This document shows positions 33,307 to 42,549 of a stretch of 64,000 bases of DNA, one piece after another (the first letter of the stretch is position 1; each line of letters opens with the position of its first letter). The stretch lies in the NCBI GenBank assembly GCA_013314775.1, contig JABUFB010000005.1, forward strand, positions 270,649 to 334,648, written 5' to 3'. The DNA is from Armatimonadota bacterium (GTDB lineage: Bacteria > Armatimonadota > Zipacnadia > Zipacnadales > JABUFB01). Under the pieces are notes generated by a model. The model worked only from the letters and a program-made list of their open reading frames with translations, did not search any database and was not told the origin of the DNA. The position numbers and the translations under genes were made by a program.

Positions 33307-35136
33307 CTATTGGTCCGACGGGTCATAGCTGACCCGGATGACTTCCTGCGCCGAGGTGATGCCCTGGTTGATCTTGATAAGCCCGTCGTATTTCAGGCTT
33401 TTCATGCCCGTCCTCAAGGCGATCTGCCGGACTTGCGCCCCTGTGGCCCCATTGGTGATGGCCTCGCGGAGTTCGTTGTTCATCACCATCAACTCGTACA
33501 ATGCGACACGGCCCGAGTACCCTGTATTGCGGCATCTGGTGCAGCCCCGGCCCTTGTGGAACTGGATCTTCTTCGCCTGCTCGGGGCTGAGTTGCAGACG
33601 CTCGAGCTCGACGTCGGTGGGCATGCACGTCTCGCGGCAGTGAGTGCAGATGCGCCGGACCAGCCGCTGGGCCAGGACGCCGATGAGCGATGAGGCGATG
33701 ATATACGGCTCAATGCCGATGTCGATGAGACGCGTCGCCGCGCTGGGGGCATCGTTGGTGTGAAGGGTAGTGAGAACCAGGTGCCCAGTGAGAGACGCCC
33801 TGAATGCCATCTCAGCGGTCTCCAGGTCGCGGGACTCACCCACAAGAATAACGTCCGGGTCCTGGCGCAGAATGTGTCTTAGGGCCCGGGCGAAAGTCAG
33901 GTCAATGCGGGGGTTCACCTGGGTCTGAGTGATGTTCGCGACCTCGTACTCGATGGGATCCTCGACGGTGGTGATATTCCGCGTCTCATCATTGATGGCA
34001 TGGAGCGCGGCGTACAAGGTGGTGCTCTTCCCGCTACCCGTTGGGCCCGTGACCAGGATCATCCCCTGGGGCATGCGGATCAGTTTCTCGAATTCGCGCA
34101 GCACTTCGGGCGAGAACCCCAGTTGCGTCAGGGAGACCAGCACTCGGCTGCGGTCAAGCAGGCGCATGACGACCTTCTCCCCCCAGAAGGTGGGAAGGGT
34201 CGAGACACGCAGATCCACGATAGTGTCCTCGATGGACGTGGCGAAGCGCCCGTCCTGGGGCAGGCGCGTCTCGGAAATGTCGCAGTCGGCGAGAATCTTG
34301 ATGCGCGAGACCACCGGTGCGTGCATATCCATGTCCAGCCGGGCCTGCTCCATCATGCGCCCGTCCACCCGAAACCGCACCTTGAATTCTTCAGCGCCGG
34401 GCTCGATGTGGATGTCGGAAGCCCGTTGGCGGATGGCCTCCGCCAGCAGTTTCTGCACAATCTGCACCGTCACGCCCTGGTCGACTACGTCCGCCAGGGA
34501 GCGGTCGGTCCCGGGGCCGAAGCTGTCCAGTTGCTCCGCCACGCGGGTGTCGAGCCGCTTCGCAGTGGCCGCTGTGTTCACCTGGGAGACTGCCGCTTGG
34601 GCGTAGTAGCGGTCGATGGCCGCCATCAGCTCCTGCGGGTCCACCTCGATGGCCTCCACGCGCCTGCCCGTGCGGGCCCGGATGGCATCCAGGGCGAAGA
34701 CGTCAGTCTTGTCGGCCATGGCGACTACGAGCCTCTGCTCGCTGATCTCCAGGGGCAGCACCCTGTGCTCTTCAGCCAACACTTTCGGCACTTCCCGGAG
34801 CGCTTCCGGGTCCACGTTATAAGATTCCAGCGAGGACTTCGTGGGTCGCAAGGTGCGTGGCCCGCGCCCCGATGCTCCTGCGGCGGTCGAAGGTGCGGGG
34901 CTCGAGGGAGCAGGTCCTACCGGCTCATGCGGCGTCTCGGGCTCCGGGTCCTCGCCTACGGTCTCAGCCACGTCCGCCAGGTCGCTGGTGGTCACGTGGC
35001 CGCTCTGGATCAGGGCCGCGATGAGACTGATGCCTGACCGTTCGGCGGTCTCCTGGGCTGCAGCGATCTGCGCAGGTGAAACCTTGCCCTGGGCCACCAG
35101 GGCCTGAGCAATCTGCGACTCGCGATTGGATGCCAT
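33307..35136 (-). CDS. GspE/PilB-type secretion or pilus ATPase
   Basis: This 609-residue ATPase powers type II secretion or type IV pilus assembly. Order: an N-terminal MshEN-like module (IAQALVAQGKVSPAQI, about residues 8-60), a proline-rich linker, a second N-domain (SLESYNVDPEALREVP), then the core with Walker A GPTGSGKSTTLYA, an Asp box, Walker B-like DPDVILVGESRD, a His box LVLTTLHTNDAPSAATRL, and the tetracysteine zinc site CTHC...CTRC. Start: ATG at 35136 with GAGGAG 8 bases upstream; the frame runs open to 35283 but the extra part is not conserved-looking. It heads a run with the GspF-like and TPR genes. Confidence 0.92.
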   Translation of the reverse strand: MASNRESQIAQALVAQGKVSPAQIAAAQETAERSGISLIAALIQSGHVTTSDLADVAETVGEDPEPETPHEPVGPAPSSPAPSTAAGASGRGPRTLRPTKSSLESYNVDPEALREVPKVLAEEHRVLPLEISEQRLVVAMADKTDVFALDAIRARTGRRVEAIEVDPQELMAAIDRYYAQAAVSQVNTAATAKRLDTRVAEQLDSFGPGTDRSLADVVDQGVTVQIVQKLLAEAIRQRASDIHIEPGAEEFKVRFRVDGRMMEQARLDMDMHAPVVSRIKILADCDISETRLPQDGRFATSIEDTIVDLRVSTLPTFWGEKVVMRLLDRSRVLVSLTQLGFSPEVLREFEKLIRMPQGMILVTGPTGSGKSTTLYAALHAINDETRNITTVEDPIEYEVANITQTQVNPRIDLTFARALRHILRQDPDVILVGESRDLETAEMAFRASLTGHLVLTTLHTNDAPSAATRLIDIGIEPYIIASSLIGVLAQRLVRRICTHCRETCMPTDVELERLQLSPEQAKKIQFHKGRGCTRCRNTGYSGRVALYELMVMNNELREAITNGATGAQVRQIALRTGMKSLKYDGLIKINQGITSAQEVIRVSYDPSDQ

Positions 35137-35307
35137 TGAGCGTTCTCCTCGGCGGTGCGATGGGTGTCCACTCGATGCTGTCTGACTGCACAAACAGTTC
35201 GACTGGTGCCCGGGTTTTCCTTCCGTCCAGCACGAGGCCAAGGAGATGGCGGGCATTTCGGGGAATGGAGAGAGAACTGACACTCTTCATAGGGGGAGGT
35301 CGCGCCG

Positions 35308-35769
35308 ATGGGTGCCTTCGATGACATCCTTTCTATGCTTCAGAATGCTGGAGCCGAACACCGTGTCATGGAGCACGAGCCGGTGCGCACAAGTGAGCAG
35401 GCCGCGCAGGTGCGGGGCACGGAACTCGGACAGGGCGCGAAGGCACTGGTGCTCGAATGCGGCGATGCCCTGGTGATGGCGGTCATATCAGCGGCAAAGC
35501 AGGTGGACTTCAAAGCGCTGAAGCGTGAACTCGGTGAGAAACGAGTGCAGATGGCATCGCCCGAAAGGGTCTTTCAGGCCACCGGTTGCGAGCCCGGCGG
35601 TGTCCCGCCCTTTGGCCATCTCTTCGGGCTGCGGGTGATCCTGGACCCGGCCTTGCTCGAGTATGAATGGATCGACTTCAACGCCGGCGAGCGCACGCGC
35701 TCAGTGGAGATGCGATCCAGCGATTACCTGCGCCTGTCCGGGGCGGAGATAGTGACCTTCGCCAAGTAG
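35308..35769 (+). CDS. YbaK/ProX-type aminoacyl-tRNA deacylase
   Basis: This 153-residue YbaK/ProX-domain protein hydrolyses mischarged tRNA (for example Cys- or Ala-tRNA(Pro)) in known members. Family features are HEPVRTSEQAAQVRG, GAKALVLECGDALVMAVI, VDFKALKRELGEKRVQMASPE (given in part), and PPFGHLFGLRVILDPAL, where the GGVPPFGH loop forms the active site. The substrate cannot be told. It is monocistronic, divergent from the GspE gene with 171 bases between them, and GGGGGAGG lies upstream of the ATG. Confidence 0.88.
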   Translation: MGAFDDILSMLQNAGAEHRVMEHEPVRTSEQAAQVRGTELGQGAKALVLECGDALVMAVISAAKQVDFKALKRELGEKRVQMASPERVFQATGCEPGGVPPFGHLFGLRVILDPALLEYEWIDFNAGERTRSVEMRSSDYLRLSGAEIVTFAK

Positions 35770-35782
35770 CCGTCAGGACGTA

Positions 35783-38700
35783 TCACGGCACGCGTATGCG
35801 GTATTGGAAGGCTTTTCCGTCGTGTCGCAGGACAAGTCTTCCGTTCCGGACCGCTGCATCACAGGGCGTTTCGGCACCCTCATCATTCAGGGCCCACACC
35901 GTGACACCCTGGGCCGGCAGGCCGAGCTCCGCGGCGTTCAGGCTGGCTTCGAAAGGCCTGCTGTCGGGCAGTGGCGTGAGCGCAAACCCGTCCGGCGTTT
36001 TTTCAAGACGGAACGCCCCATCCGTCACTGCGACGCCGAAGTCCACCTTTGTGCCCTCCGAGTTGAAGCGTGATGGCTCCCGCGGGCCTGCAGTCGGCGG
36101 CGGAATGAGGGAGACGCCGGCGACCTGGCCGTTCTCGCGCCGCACCACGAGCGTACCCATCAGGACGGCGTCGCTGCCCATCCCCGCCCCCACCGGCCCA
36201 CGCAGTGCGAGCCGGCCTCTGCCATCATACAATCCGACTGCAAAGCGGTATTCGCCTTCCGCGTCCTGCGGGATCTCCTTGACCCTGGTGTAGCGTATCT
36301 CGCCCTGCCATCTGTCTGTTGTCGGGCTGGGTCGGTGGTCGTCCTGGAAGGCGATCTTGTCGCGGCGCTGCGAGGTGTCGGAGTAGAAATGGACGAAAAC
36401 CATCATATCGCGCGGGGCCGCCTCTTCGGCGTCCCAGACCAGGTCATAGGAGACCTTGCGGTCGCCCAGGTACCGGAAGTTCTCAACATGCGGCTCGATG
36501 CGTGCCCGGCGATCGGGATCATCGGTCCGGGCATTGCAGTACCAGTATCCCGGCGCGGTGGTGCTCTCCTGCCAGATGTCCCCATCCCGGTGCATTTGGC
36601 AGGTGAGATCGCGGCCCAGCACCACATACCCGTACTGCGGTAATGTGCGGCCCTCCACAACCCAGTCGCGCTCGCCCCGGTTCACGTACACCTTTGTCCC
36701 GTTGTCCCACGTGACGATCATCCGGTGGATGTCGCCATCCACGAACTCCACGCGCTGGATCGCCCGCAAGGCCAGGTTCCGAGCCACGGGCTGGGCGAGC
36801 CAGTACTTGCGCACGGCATCCCGGCCCCAGCTGGGGCTGTCCACCATGAGCGCATGGCCGGTGAGAATCTCGGCGGAGATATAGTCATCCGAGTTGATCC
36901 CGTGGTTGATCCGGTCCAGTCCGCCCTGGTAACGGTCCGAGTAGCCGACTCCGTGCTGGATGAACCGCGCGTGGTTCACTGCGTCGAACCACGGGACCCG
37001 CTGCCAGTCGTCGCATGGCGCGTAGATCCGGAACCGATCGGGCTTAGCGGACAGTGCAAGGTGCTGCGCATCAGCCCCGTCCAGGTATCCCGTGAGCTGG
37101 TCGTGTCCTGCCTCGGAGGTGGTTGGCGCGTTGTTGCCCAGAAAGTCGCGGATGTATGCGAAGGCCTCGCCCCACATCTGCCGCGTTTCCGTGGACGGGT
37201 GGAAGTTCCCGGCGCGGTCGTAATAGTCGAAGCACCCCGCCGAGGTGAACACGTCGATGAAGTAATGGCTGGGCGACACGCCCTCCTTGATGAGCGACAA
37301 GTTCCGCGCGAGAAATGGCATGAAGCTGTCGGGGCGCCACCGGTATGACTGGGCCTCGCGGCCCTCATTCAGCCAAGCCTTGATCGGTTCACCGCTTCGT
37401 GTGAAGCAGATGTTGTCATAGGTGTAGCCCGTGGCGTCGGGATAGAAGTCGATGTAGTTGTCATGCAGGCCCCACGGGATGTCCGCCGAGTCGCAGACTT
37501 GCCCGATCTTGCGCATGTCCTCAATCGTGCCCAGCGCTGGATTCGGCGGCCAGATGTCAGGCAGGCGGTAGTCGTAACCCCAGCGCTGCCAGTTGTGCAC
37601 GGTCAGGAAGCTGTCAGTGAGGCCGTAGCGAATCATCTCGCCCATTTGGTCGGCGATATCGGCGTATCGCCCGCCCCAGATGTCGAAGCAGAACCGTCCC
37701 GCGAGCCGTTGCACGCCTCCGGCCGGCGGTTTGTCGTAGATCGGGCGGTAGCGCACCGCACAGTCGAATGCCCCGCTCTCCCCGGCGACCAGTGTGAGCA
37801 TCCCGTTCATGTGAGTATGCAAGGCGTAGCGCCTCGAGTCCGGGTTCACGTCGAAATAGTCCGGCGGTACGTCCACCGCCTGCAGCAGTGACAGGCCGCC
37901 CTCGAAGTCGCAGCCCACGTGGCTGGTGGAGAGATTGTGCCCGCCGAATCCCGCGCGGAAAGCCTTTGGATTGCGGATGGCGTACCCGTGCCCGTAGTAG
38001 ATCACGGGGGCGATCCGATCGCAAGGACCCAGGGCGAAGTCGGTCACCCGCTCGGGGCAATCCCAGGCAATGCGCAGACCGTCCTCCTCCTTGTACACGG
38101 TGAGATTCAGGTCGATCCGTCGGCCCTCCCTGCGCAACTGGTGGGAGTGGACCGCCCGGCCGTTCTCCATTCGCGTGGAGTAGTCCAGGAACTCGATGGA
38201 CGTCGGCCAGTGGACGGCGGGCTGCCCGAGGATCTCAAGGGTGAAGCCGTCGAAGCTCACGGACGACCGTCGGCCCACCAGTGTTAGCGTGCCGTCAACG
38301 ATGCCGCGCTCCGAGGGCGTGAGGACCACCGCCACGGCATTGTCTCCCTCGCCCAGCAGGAACGTGAATCGGTCATCGGCCTTCAGCGTGCCCTCGACAA
38401 TCCTCCGCCCGGTCTGTACCGCCTCCTCCGTCGCCTGCTGGAAGCTCACCTTACGCGGCGCAGGCGGGGCTCCCGCAACCACCATTGGCTGGGCCCAGTA
38501 AGATGAATCGCAGGATGTGTTCTGATTGGGTCCCGGGTGGCTTTCGAGTCGCAGGAGAATGGTCTTCCCGGCGAAGGCGCCCAGGTCGGCCTCGCCCGGC
38601 ACCCAGACTTTCGCGTCGGTGAAGTTCTCGTAAATGACCCTGGAATCCGAGCCGCCGGGGTCTGTCCCTGCCCACACTCGGAAGAGAACGCCGTCACTCA

Positions 38701-39460
38701 GGGGTTCGGTAGGAGTGCTGTCGCGGATGGCATTGGCGAAGGTGACGCGGAGCGGGGCGGTGTTCGGGAGCGTTACCAGCCAGTCGCAGAATGCAGTGCC
38801 GGCCTTGGGACTCCACGGTGGATGGATATTGATGCAGGGCCGGGCATCGCCGCGACTGATGGTCTGGACACCGACCGATGTGCGGCTTGCGCTGTCACTG
38901 CCCAGCCAGCCCGCCGGTTTGTACTGCATCTCGCCGCCGAAGAACTGCCAGACGACGCGGTGAGTGCCCAGCGTCCACAGGGGCAGGGCACCCCGTGCAG
39001 GCACGATGTTAGGCTCCAGTGGCGTCGGCACGAGGCTGTTGCTGTCTGTCCGGGTGAACCTGGTGGTGACAATCCGCACCGCGTGGGCCTTGCGCCAAGC
39101 TCCAGCCTGCTGGAAATCGGCATACACGTGAACCGGGTAGAGCGCGGAGTAGCAGCCCTTCCCGAAAGCCACCTGGAAAGCCACTTGCGCCCTGCCCCCG
39201 GGTGCCACCGAGAACGGCTTGTGGCTCTCGCCGATCACCCGCGAGTCATCCACCATGTCGCGCACAGAGAGAGTGCCTTCGATGCGCTCTGCGCCTGTGT
39301 TCTCGAGGTCCACTTCAACCTGCGCGGGCGCGTCGTAATTGGTGATCTCGGGCAACTCCTGGATGAGCAGCTTCAGGTCACCCTCAGTCACCTCGTGACC
39401 GTTCCAGGCGAAGCAAAGGCCGGATGTCAAGCAGGTCAAGATGATGGCTGCGTGTCTCAT
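35783..39460 (-). CDS. large secreted glycoside-hydrolase-like protein
   Basis: This 1225-residue protein has a signal peptide (IILTCLTSGLCFAWNG). Residues 20-330 are beta-rich (an Ig-like start, then a jelly-roll), residues 340-560 form a beta-sandwich, and about 600-900 look like a TIM barrel with WGLHDNYIDFYPD, SPSHYFIDVFTSAG (a nucleophile-position aspartate is possible) and APTTSEAGHDQLTGY. The C-terminal part is again beta-rich, and residues 1045-1120 resemble a sandwich domain (DMMVFVHFYSD). The order resembles large endo-acting or GH101/DUF5696-like glycosidases, but I cannot fix a family. A GGAGG lies upstream of the ATG. Confidence 0.6.
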   Translation of the reverse strand: MRHAAIILTCLTSGLCFAWNGHEVTEGDLKLLIQELPEITNYDAPAQVEVDLENTGAERIEGTLSVRDMVDDSRVIGESHKPFSVAPGGRAQVAFQVAFGKGCYSALYPVHVYADFQQAGAWRKAHAVRIVTTRFTRTDSNSLVPTPLEPNIVPARGALPLWTLGTHRVVWQFFGGEMQYKPAGWLGSDSASRTSVGVQTISRGDARPCINIHPPWSPKAGTAFCDWLVTLPNTAPLRVTFANAIRDSTPTEPLSDGVLFRVWAGTDPGGSDSRVIYENFTDAKVWVPGEADLGAFAGKTILLRLESHPGPNQNTSCDSSYWAQPMVVAGAPPAPRKVSFQQATEEAVQTGRRIVEGTLKADDRFTFLLGEGDNAVAVVLTPSERGIVDGTLTLVGRRSSVSFDGFTLEILGQPAVHWPTSIEFLDYSTRMENGRAVHSHQLRREGRRIDLNLTVYKEEDGLRIAWDCPERVTDFALGPCDRIAPVIYYGHGYAIRNPKAFRAGFGGHNLSTSHVGCDFEGGLSLLQAVDVPPDYFDVNPDSRRYALHTHMNGMLTLVAGESGAFDCAVRYRPIYDKPPAGGVQRLAGRFCFDIWGGRYADIADQMGEMIRYGLTDSFLTVHNWQRWGYDYRLPDIWPPNPALGTIEDMRKIGQVCDSADIPWGLHDNYIDFYPDATGYTYDNICFTRSGEPIKAWLNEGREAQSYRWRPDSFMPFLARNLSLIKEGVSPSHYFIDVFTSAGCFDYYDRAGNFHPSTETRQMWGEAFAYIRDFLGNNAPTTSEAGHDQLTGYLDGADAQHLALSAKPDRFRIYAPCDDWQRVPWFDAVNHARFIQHGVGYSDRYQGGLDRINHGINSDDYISAEILTGHALMVDSPSWGRDAVRKYWLAQPVARNLALRAIQRVEFVDGDIHRMIVTWDNGTKVYVNRGERDWVVEGRTLPQYGYVVLGRDLTCQMHRDGDIWQESTTAPGYWYCNARTDDPDRRARIEPHVENFRYLGDRKVSYDLVWDAEEAAPRDMMVFVHFYSDTSQRRDKIAFQDDHRPSPTTDRWQGEIRYTRVKEIPQDAEGEYRFAVGLYDGRGRLALRGPVGAGMGSDAVLMGTLVVRRENGQVAGVSLIPPPTAGPREPSRFNSEGTKVDFGVAVTDGAFRLEKTPDGFALTPLPDSRPFEASLNAAELGLPAQGVTVWALNDEGAETPCDAAVRNGRLVLRHDGKAFQYRIRVP

Positions 39461-39774
39461 GTCACTCCTCCAGGGGGCAGTGGCTCCGTATCGGGTTTCG
39501 GAGCGATTTCGTGTAGCTTAGTTACCTGTGACCCGAAAGTCGCATTGGACGGTGGGCTCCACAGCAAGCCTCGGCCGGCATGTAGCAGGCCGAACACTGC
39601 TCTGACGAGAAATGGCACTCGCCGAGGGCCCGCTGTGGGTTACTGTGGTCAAGTTCGCCCGCGAAGTCGATGCGTCCTGCACTCCGGGGCCCTGCAAACC
39701 GAAGTGCGTTCGCGGGGCAACCCCGGGGTAGAATGAAACGTGACGCGAGCATTAGCAATCAGGAGGACAGTGAC
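39461..39774. other. 313-base divergent intergenic region
   Basis: This region separates two divergent exported-protein genes. A small hairpin CGGGG-CAA-CCCCG (39713-39725) and a -10-like TAGAAT (39729-39734) lie ahead of the plus-strand gene, with no convincing -35. Nothing else is recognised. Confidence 0.35.
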
Positions 39775-40266
39775 ATGGTGACCAACAGGCAGACATTCAT
39801 GCTCATCGCCCTGATCACCTCAAGCTTCGCCCTGGCGCAGGACAGCTACGAACCGCCGGAGGGAGGCGGCGAATGGAGCTATCTCACGGTGCAGCTCAGA
39901 GGGACCGCGCTGGATACCGATGCCGTGGGCAAAGCCGTGATTGCCTGCAATATGACCGAGACTTTCCACCGACTGCAGCTCGCCGCCGAGAAATTGGAGC
40001 CCAATGGCGTTTATTCTGTCTGGGTGGTGAAGTACGATCTGGAAGGGAAGAAGGTGCTCCGGCAGTTGCGGATCGACCGACCCGACCGGCGCACCACCGC
40101 GGACCGGTTCGGCAAACTGGCATTCGCGTCCAATGTGAGTTCCTGCGTGCAAACGGCGTACTCTCATGTTGAGGTGCGGCTCCATCCGGACAAGAACCCG
40201 CGGAACATCGCGACTGCGAAGGCGGCGCTCATGGGGCCGATCTCACGGCTCGTCACTCCCGAGTGA
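39775..40266 (+). CDS. small exported protein of unknown function
   Basis: This 163-residue protein begins MVTNRQTFMLIALITSSFALAQ, a signal peptide. The mature part has a beta-rich look (YLTVQLRGTALDTDAVGKA, YSVWVVKYDLEGKKVL, VRLHPDKNPRNI) reminiscent of cupredoxin/CHRD-like superoxide-dismutase-style folds, but no metal ligands are clear. The ATG at 39775 has AGGAGG 8 bases upstream; the open frame continues to 39670. It ends 6 bases before the convergent permease gene. Confidence 0.65.
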   Translation: MVTNRQTFMLIALITSSFALAQDSYEPPEGGGEWSYLTVQLRGTALDTDAVGKAVIACNMTETFHRLQLAAEKLEPNGVYSVWVVKYDLEGKKVLRQLRIDRPDRRTTADRFGKLAFASNVSSCVQTAYSHVEVRLHPDKNPRNIATAKAALMGPISRLVTPE

Positions 40267-40272
40267 CGCGGT

Positions 40273-41397
40273 CTACAGTCGCTTGCGGAAGGCGGCCATT
40301 CCCAGGAGCACGAGGGTCAGCGCGAAGACAGTCAGCAGGAGCATCTGCGGCCATAGGACACTGATGCCTATCCCTTTGAGGAACACGCCGCGCACGATCT
40401 CCAGGAAGTACCGGAAGGGGATGAGGTAGGTCACGTACTGTATGGCGAGCGGCATGTTCTGGATCGGGAACATGAAGCCGGATAAGAGCACGGAAGGCAT
40501 GACCAGCAAGAAAGCCAGAATCTGCGCTTCCTGCTGGGAGCGAGACAGGCCGGAGATGAGCAATCCCAATCCCAGGTTGCTCACCAGAAACACAGCGGCC
40601 ATTGAGAAGAGGATTGCGAGGCTACCCCGAAACGGTACGTGGAACCAATTGATCGCCACGAGAAAGACGACCCCGGAATCTATGAAGGTCATGATGCCGA
40701 AGGGGATCATTTTGCCCAGGATCAGTTCGCTGCGGCGCAGCGGGGTGACCATGAGTTGCTCCAGGGTACCGGTCTCACGCTCTTTCACGATGGCCAGGCC
40801 GCCGAGGTTGACCGTGAGCACCAGCAAGATCAAGCCAAAGACGCCGGGCACCATGTAGTTGATGCTGCGCAACTCCGGGTTGTACCAGACGCGCGGCTCG
40901 GGACGCAGAATGGGAGCAGCTGCGCCGAAGGTGCCGTCCGTGCGCGCCAAGCGGGTGCTGATGCCCGCGGCGTGTTCCTTGAGCAGCCCCGTCATGTACC
41001 CCGCCGCCACTCCCGACGTGTTGGAGTCCGACCCGTCCACGTACAGGCCAATCTGCGGCGGTCTGCCACGGCCCAGGTCGCGCTCGAAATCCCGCGGTAT
41101 GTAGACCCCGAGTTGGGCGGTTCCCCTGAGGAGCGCACCCTCAATCTCGCGCGGGTCATCCGCAACGCCGACCAGTCTGAAGTAGTAGCTGCTCGCGATT
41201 TCCTCGGCGACCCGGCGGCTTTCCGGGCCGCGGTCGGCGTCGCAGATCACCACCTTCACGTGATGCACGTCGCTGGTTGCCGCGTAGCCGAACAGGATGA
41301 GCTGAATGATAGGCGCAACCATGACCAGCCGGATCGTCAGCGGATCCCGGCGGATCTGGATGAACTCCTTGCGGATGATGTAGGGAAGACGGGTCAT
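40273..41397 (-). CDS. ABC-2 exporter permease (YbhR/YbhS-like)
   Basis: This 374-residue inner-membrane permease of the ABC-2 type has one N-terminal transmembrane helix after RKEFIQIRRDP, a large extracytoplasmic loop (residues 45-170), and five further helices ending with FRYFLEIVRGVFLKGIG and LGMAAFRKRL. RETGTLEQLMVTPLRRSELILG is the standard coupling segment (cited in part). It is the last gene of the TetR-MFP-ATPase-ATPase-permease-permease operon. Its homologues YbhS/YbhR export antibiotics or cations in E. coli. Confidence 0.88.
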   Translation of the reverse strand: MTRLPYIIRKEFIQIRRDPLTIRLVMVAPIIQLILFGYAATSDVHHVKVVICDADRGPESRRVAEEIASSYYFRLVGVADDPREIEGALLRGTAQLGVYIPRDFERDLGRGRPPQIGLYVDGSDSNTSGVAAGYMTGLLKEHAAGISTRLARTDGTFGAAAPILRPEPRVWYNPELRSINYMVPGVFGLILLVLTVNLGGLAIVKERETGTLEQLMVTPLRRSELILGKMIPFGIMTFIDSGVVFLVAINWFHVPFRGSLAILFSMAAVFLVSNLGLGLLISGLSRSQQEAQILAFLLVMPSVLLSGFMFPIQNMPLAIQYVTYLIPFRYFLEIVRGVFLKGIGISVLWPQMLLLTVFALTLVLLGMAAFRKRL

Positions 41398-41424
41398 GGT
41401 TCTCCCCGACAGAATCAGATAGGC

Positions 41425-42549
41425 TCAGAGTTGCTTGCGGAATCGCTTCGCCGCAAGGGTCACGATGGCGAGAGTGAAGACAAGCAGGATGAGCAGGCTG
41501 CGTCTGAGCACTGCAAAAGGCGCGGCTTTCAGGTAGATGCCGCGAATCACGATCAGGAAGTGGGTAGCCGGGACCAGGTTCGAGGCGATCTGCAGGGCCT
41601 TGGGCATGCTGGCGATGGGGAAGCTGAACCCCGATAGAAGCACCGCCGGCAGCAGTGTGGCCAGTGTTGCCATGAGGATCGCCAGGCGCTGGGTGGGTGC
41701 GATGACCGAAAACAGCAGCCCCATGGACAGGGACGCTACCAGGTACAGCACGCTCGCCGCAAGCAGAAGGGGAATGCTTCCGGCGGGACTCACGCCGAAG
41801 ACCAGCCTGCCGGTGGCGATGGACAGGAGAACATCCGCGAAGGCGATGCCCACATACGGGATCATCTTGCCCACAAGGATTTCGGGCGCCTGGGCGGGGC
41901 TGGTCACCAGGGTCTCGAAGCTGCCCCATTCGCGTTCACGCACGATGCAGGTGGAAGTGAGCAGGCCGGCGAGAATGCTGAGCAGGATTGCGATGAGGCC
42001 CGGCACGATGAACTTGGTGCTCTCAAGGCCGGGATTGTAGAGAACTGTGGGGTGGACCGTGAATGCGGGAGACAGGCTGACTCCCGCCGCACGGGCGAAT
42101 CGCGCGGAGTACTCGGCCGACCAGTCGAGGAGTGCGCCCTCGACGTACGCCACTGCAACATTAGCGCGGGTGACGTCGGCTCCGTCCAGGACGACCTGCA
42201 CTTCAGCGCCGCGCCCTGCCCCGAGTTCTCGCTCCATTCCCGGCGGGATCACCATGACAAAGGTAACCGCGCCACGATCCAGCAGGTCCTGTATGCGGGC
42301 GCGGTCGCGGATAACCTCGATCAGGTCGAAGTATCGGTTTTGGCGGAACTGGTTGATCACATCCCGAGATGTGTCGGAACCATCGAGATCGTGCACGGCG
42401 AAGGGGATATGGTCCAGGTCGAAGTTGATGCCGTAGCCATACACCAGCAGCAGCAGCACGGGCAGGGCAACGATGACGAACAGGCTGCGAGGATCGCGCA
42501 GATTGTGGATCCATTCGGCCCGGGCGATTGCGGCGATGCGGCGCATCAT
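41425..42549 (-). CDS. ABC-2 exporter permease (first of two)
   Basis: This 374-residue ABC-2 permease is paralogous to the gene downstream: AEWIHNLRDPRSLFVIVAL, an extracytoplasmic domain with PFAVHDLDGSDTSRDVINQF, FIVPGLIAILLSILAGLLTS, the EWGSFETLVTSPAQAPEILVGK coupling helix, and ATHFLIVIRGIYLKA at the C-terminal end. With its paralogue it would form the membrane channel. The start overlaps the ATPase stop as ATGA, so translation is coupled. Confidence 0.88.
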   Translation of the reverse strand: MMRRIAAIARAEWIHNLRDPRSLFVIVALPVLLLLVYGYGINFDLDHIPFAVHDLDGSDTSRDVINQFRQNRYFDLIEVIRDRARIQDLLDRGAVTFVMVIPPGMERELGAGRGAEVQVVLDGADVTRANVAVAYVEGALLDWSAEYSARFARAAGVSLSPAFTVHPTVLYNPGLESTKFIVPGLIAILLSILAGLLTSTCIVREREWGSFETLVTSPAQAPEILVGKMIPYVGIAFADVLLSIATGRLVFGVSPAGSIPLLLAASVLYLVASLSMGLLFSVIAPTQRLAILMATLATLLPAVLLSGFSFPIASMPKALQIASNLVPATHFLIVIRGIYLKAAPFAVLRRSLLILLVFTLAIVTLAAKRFRKQL

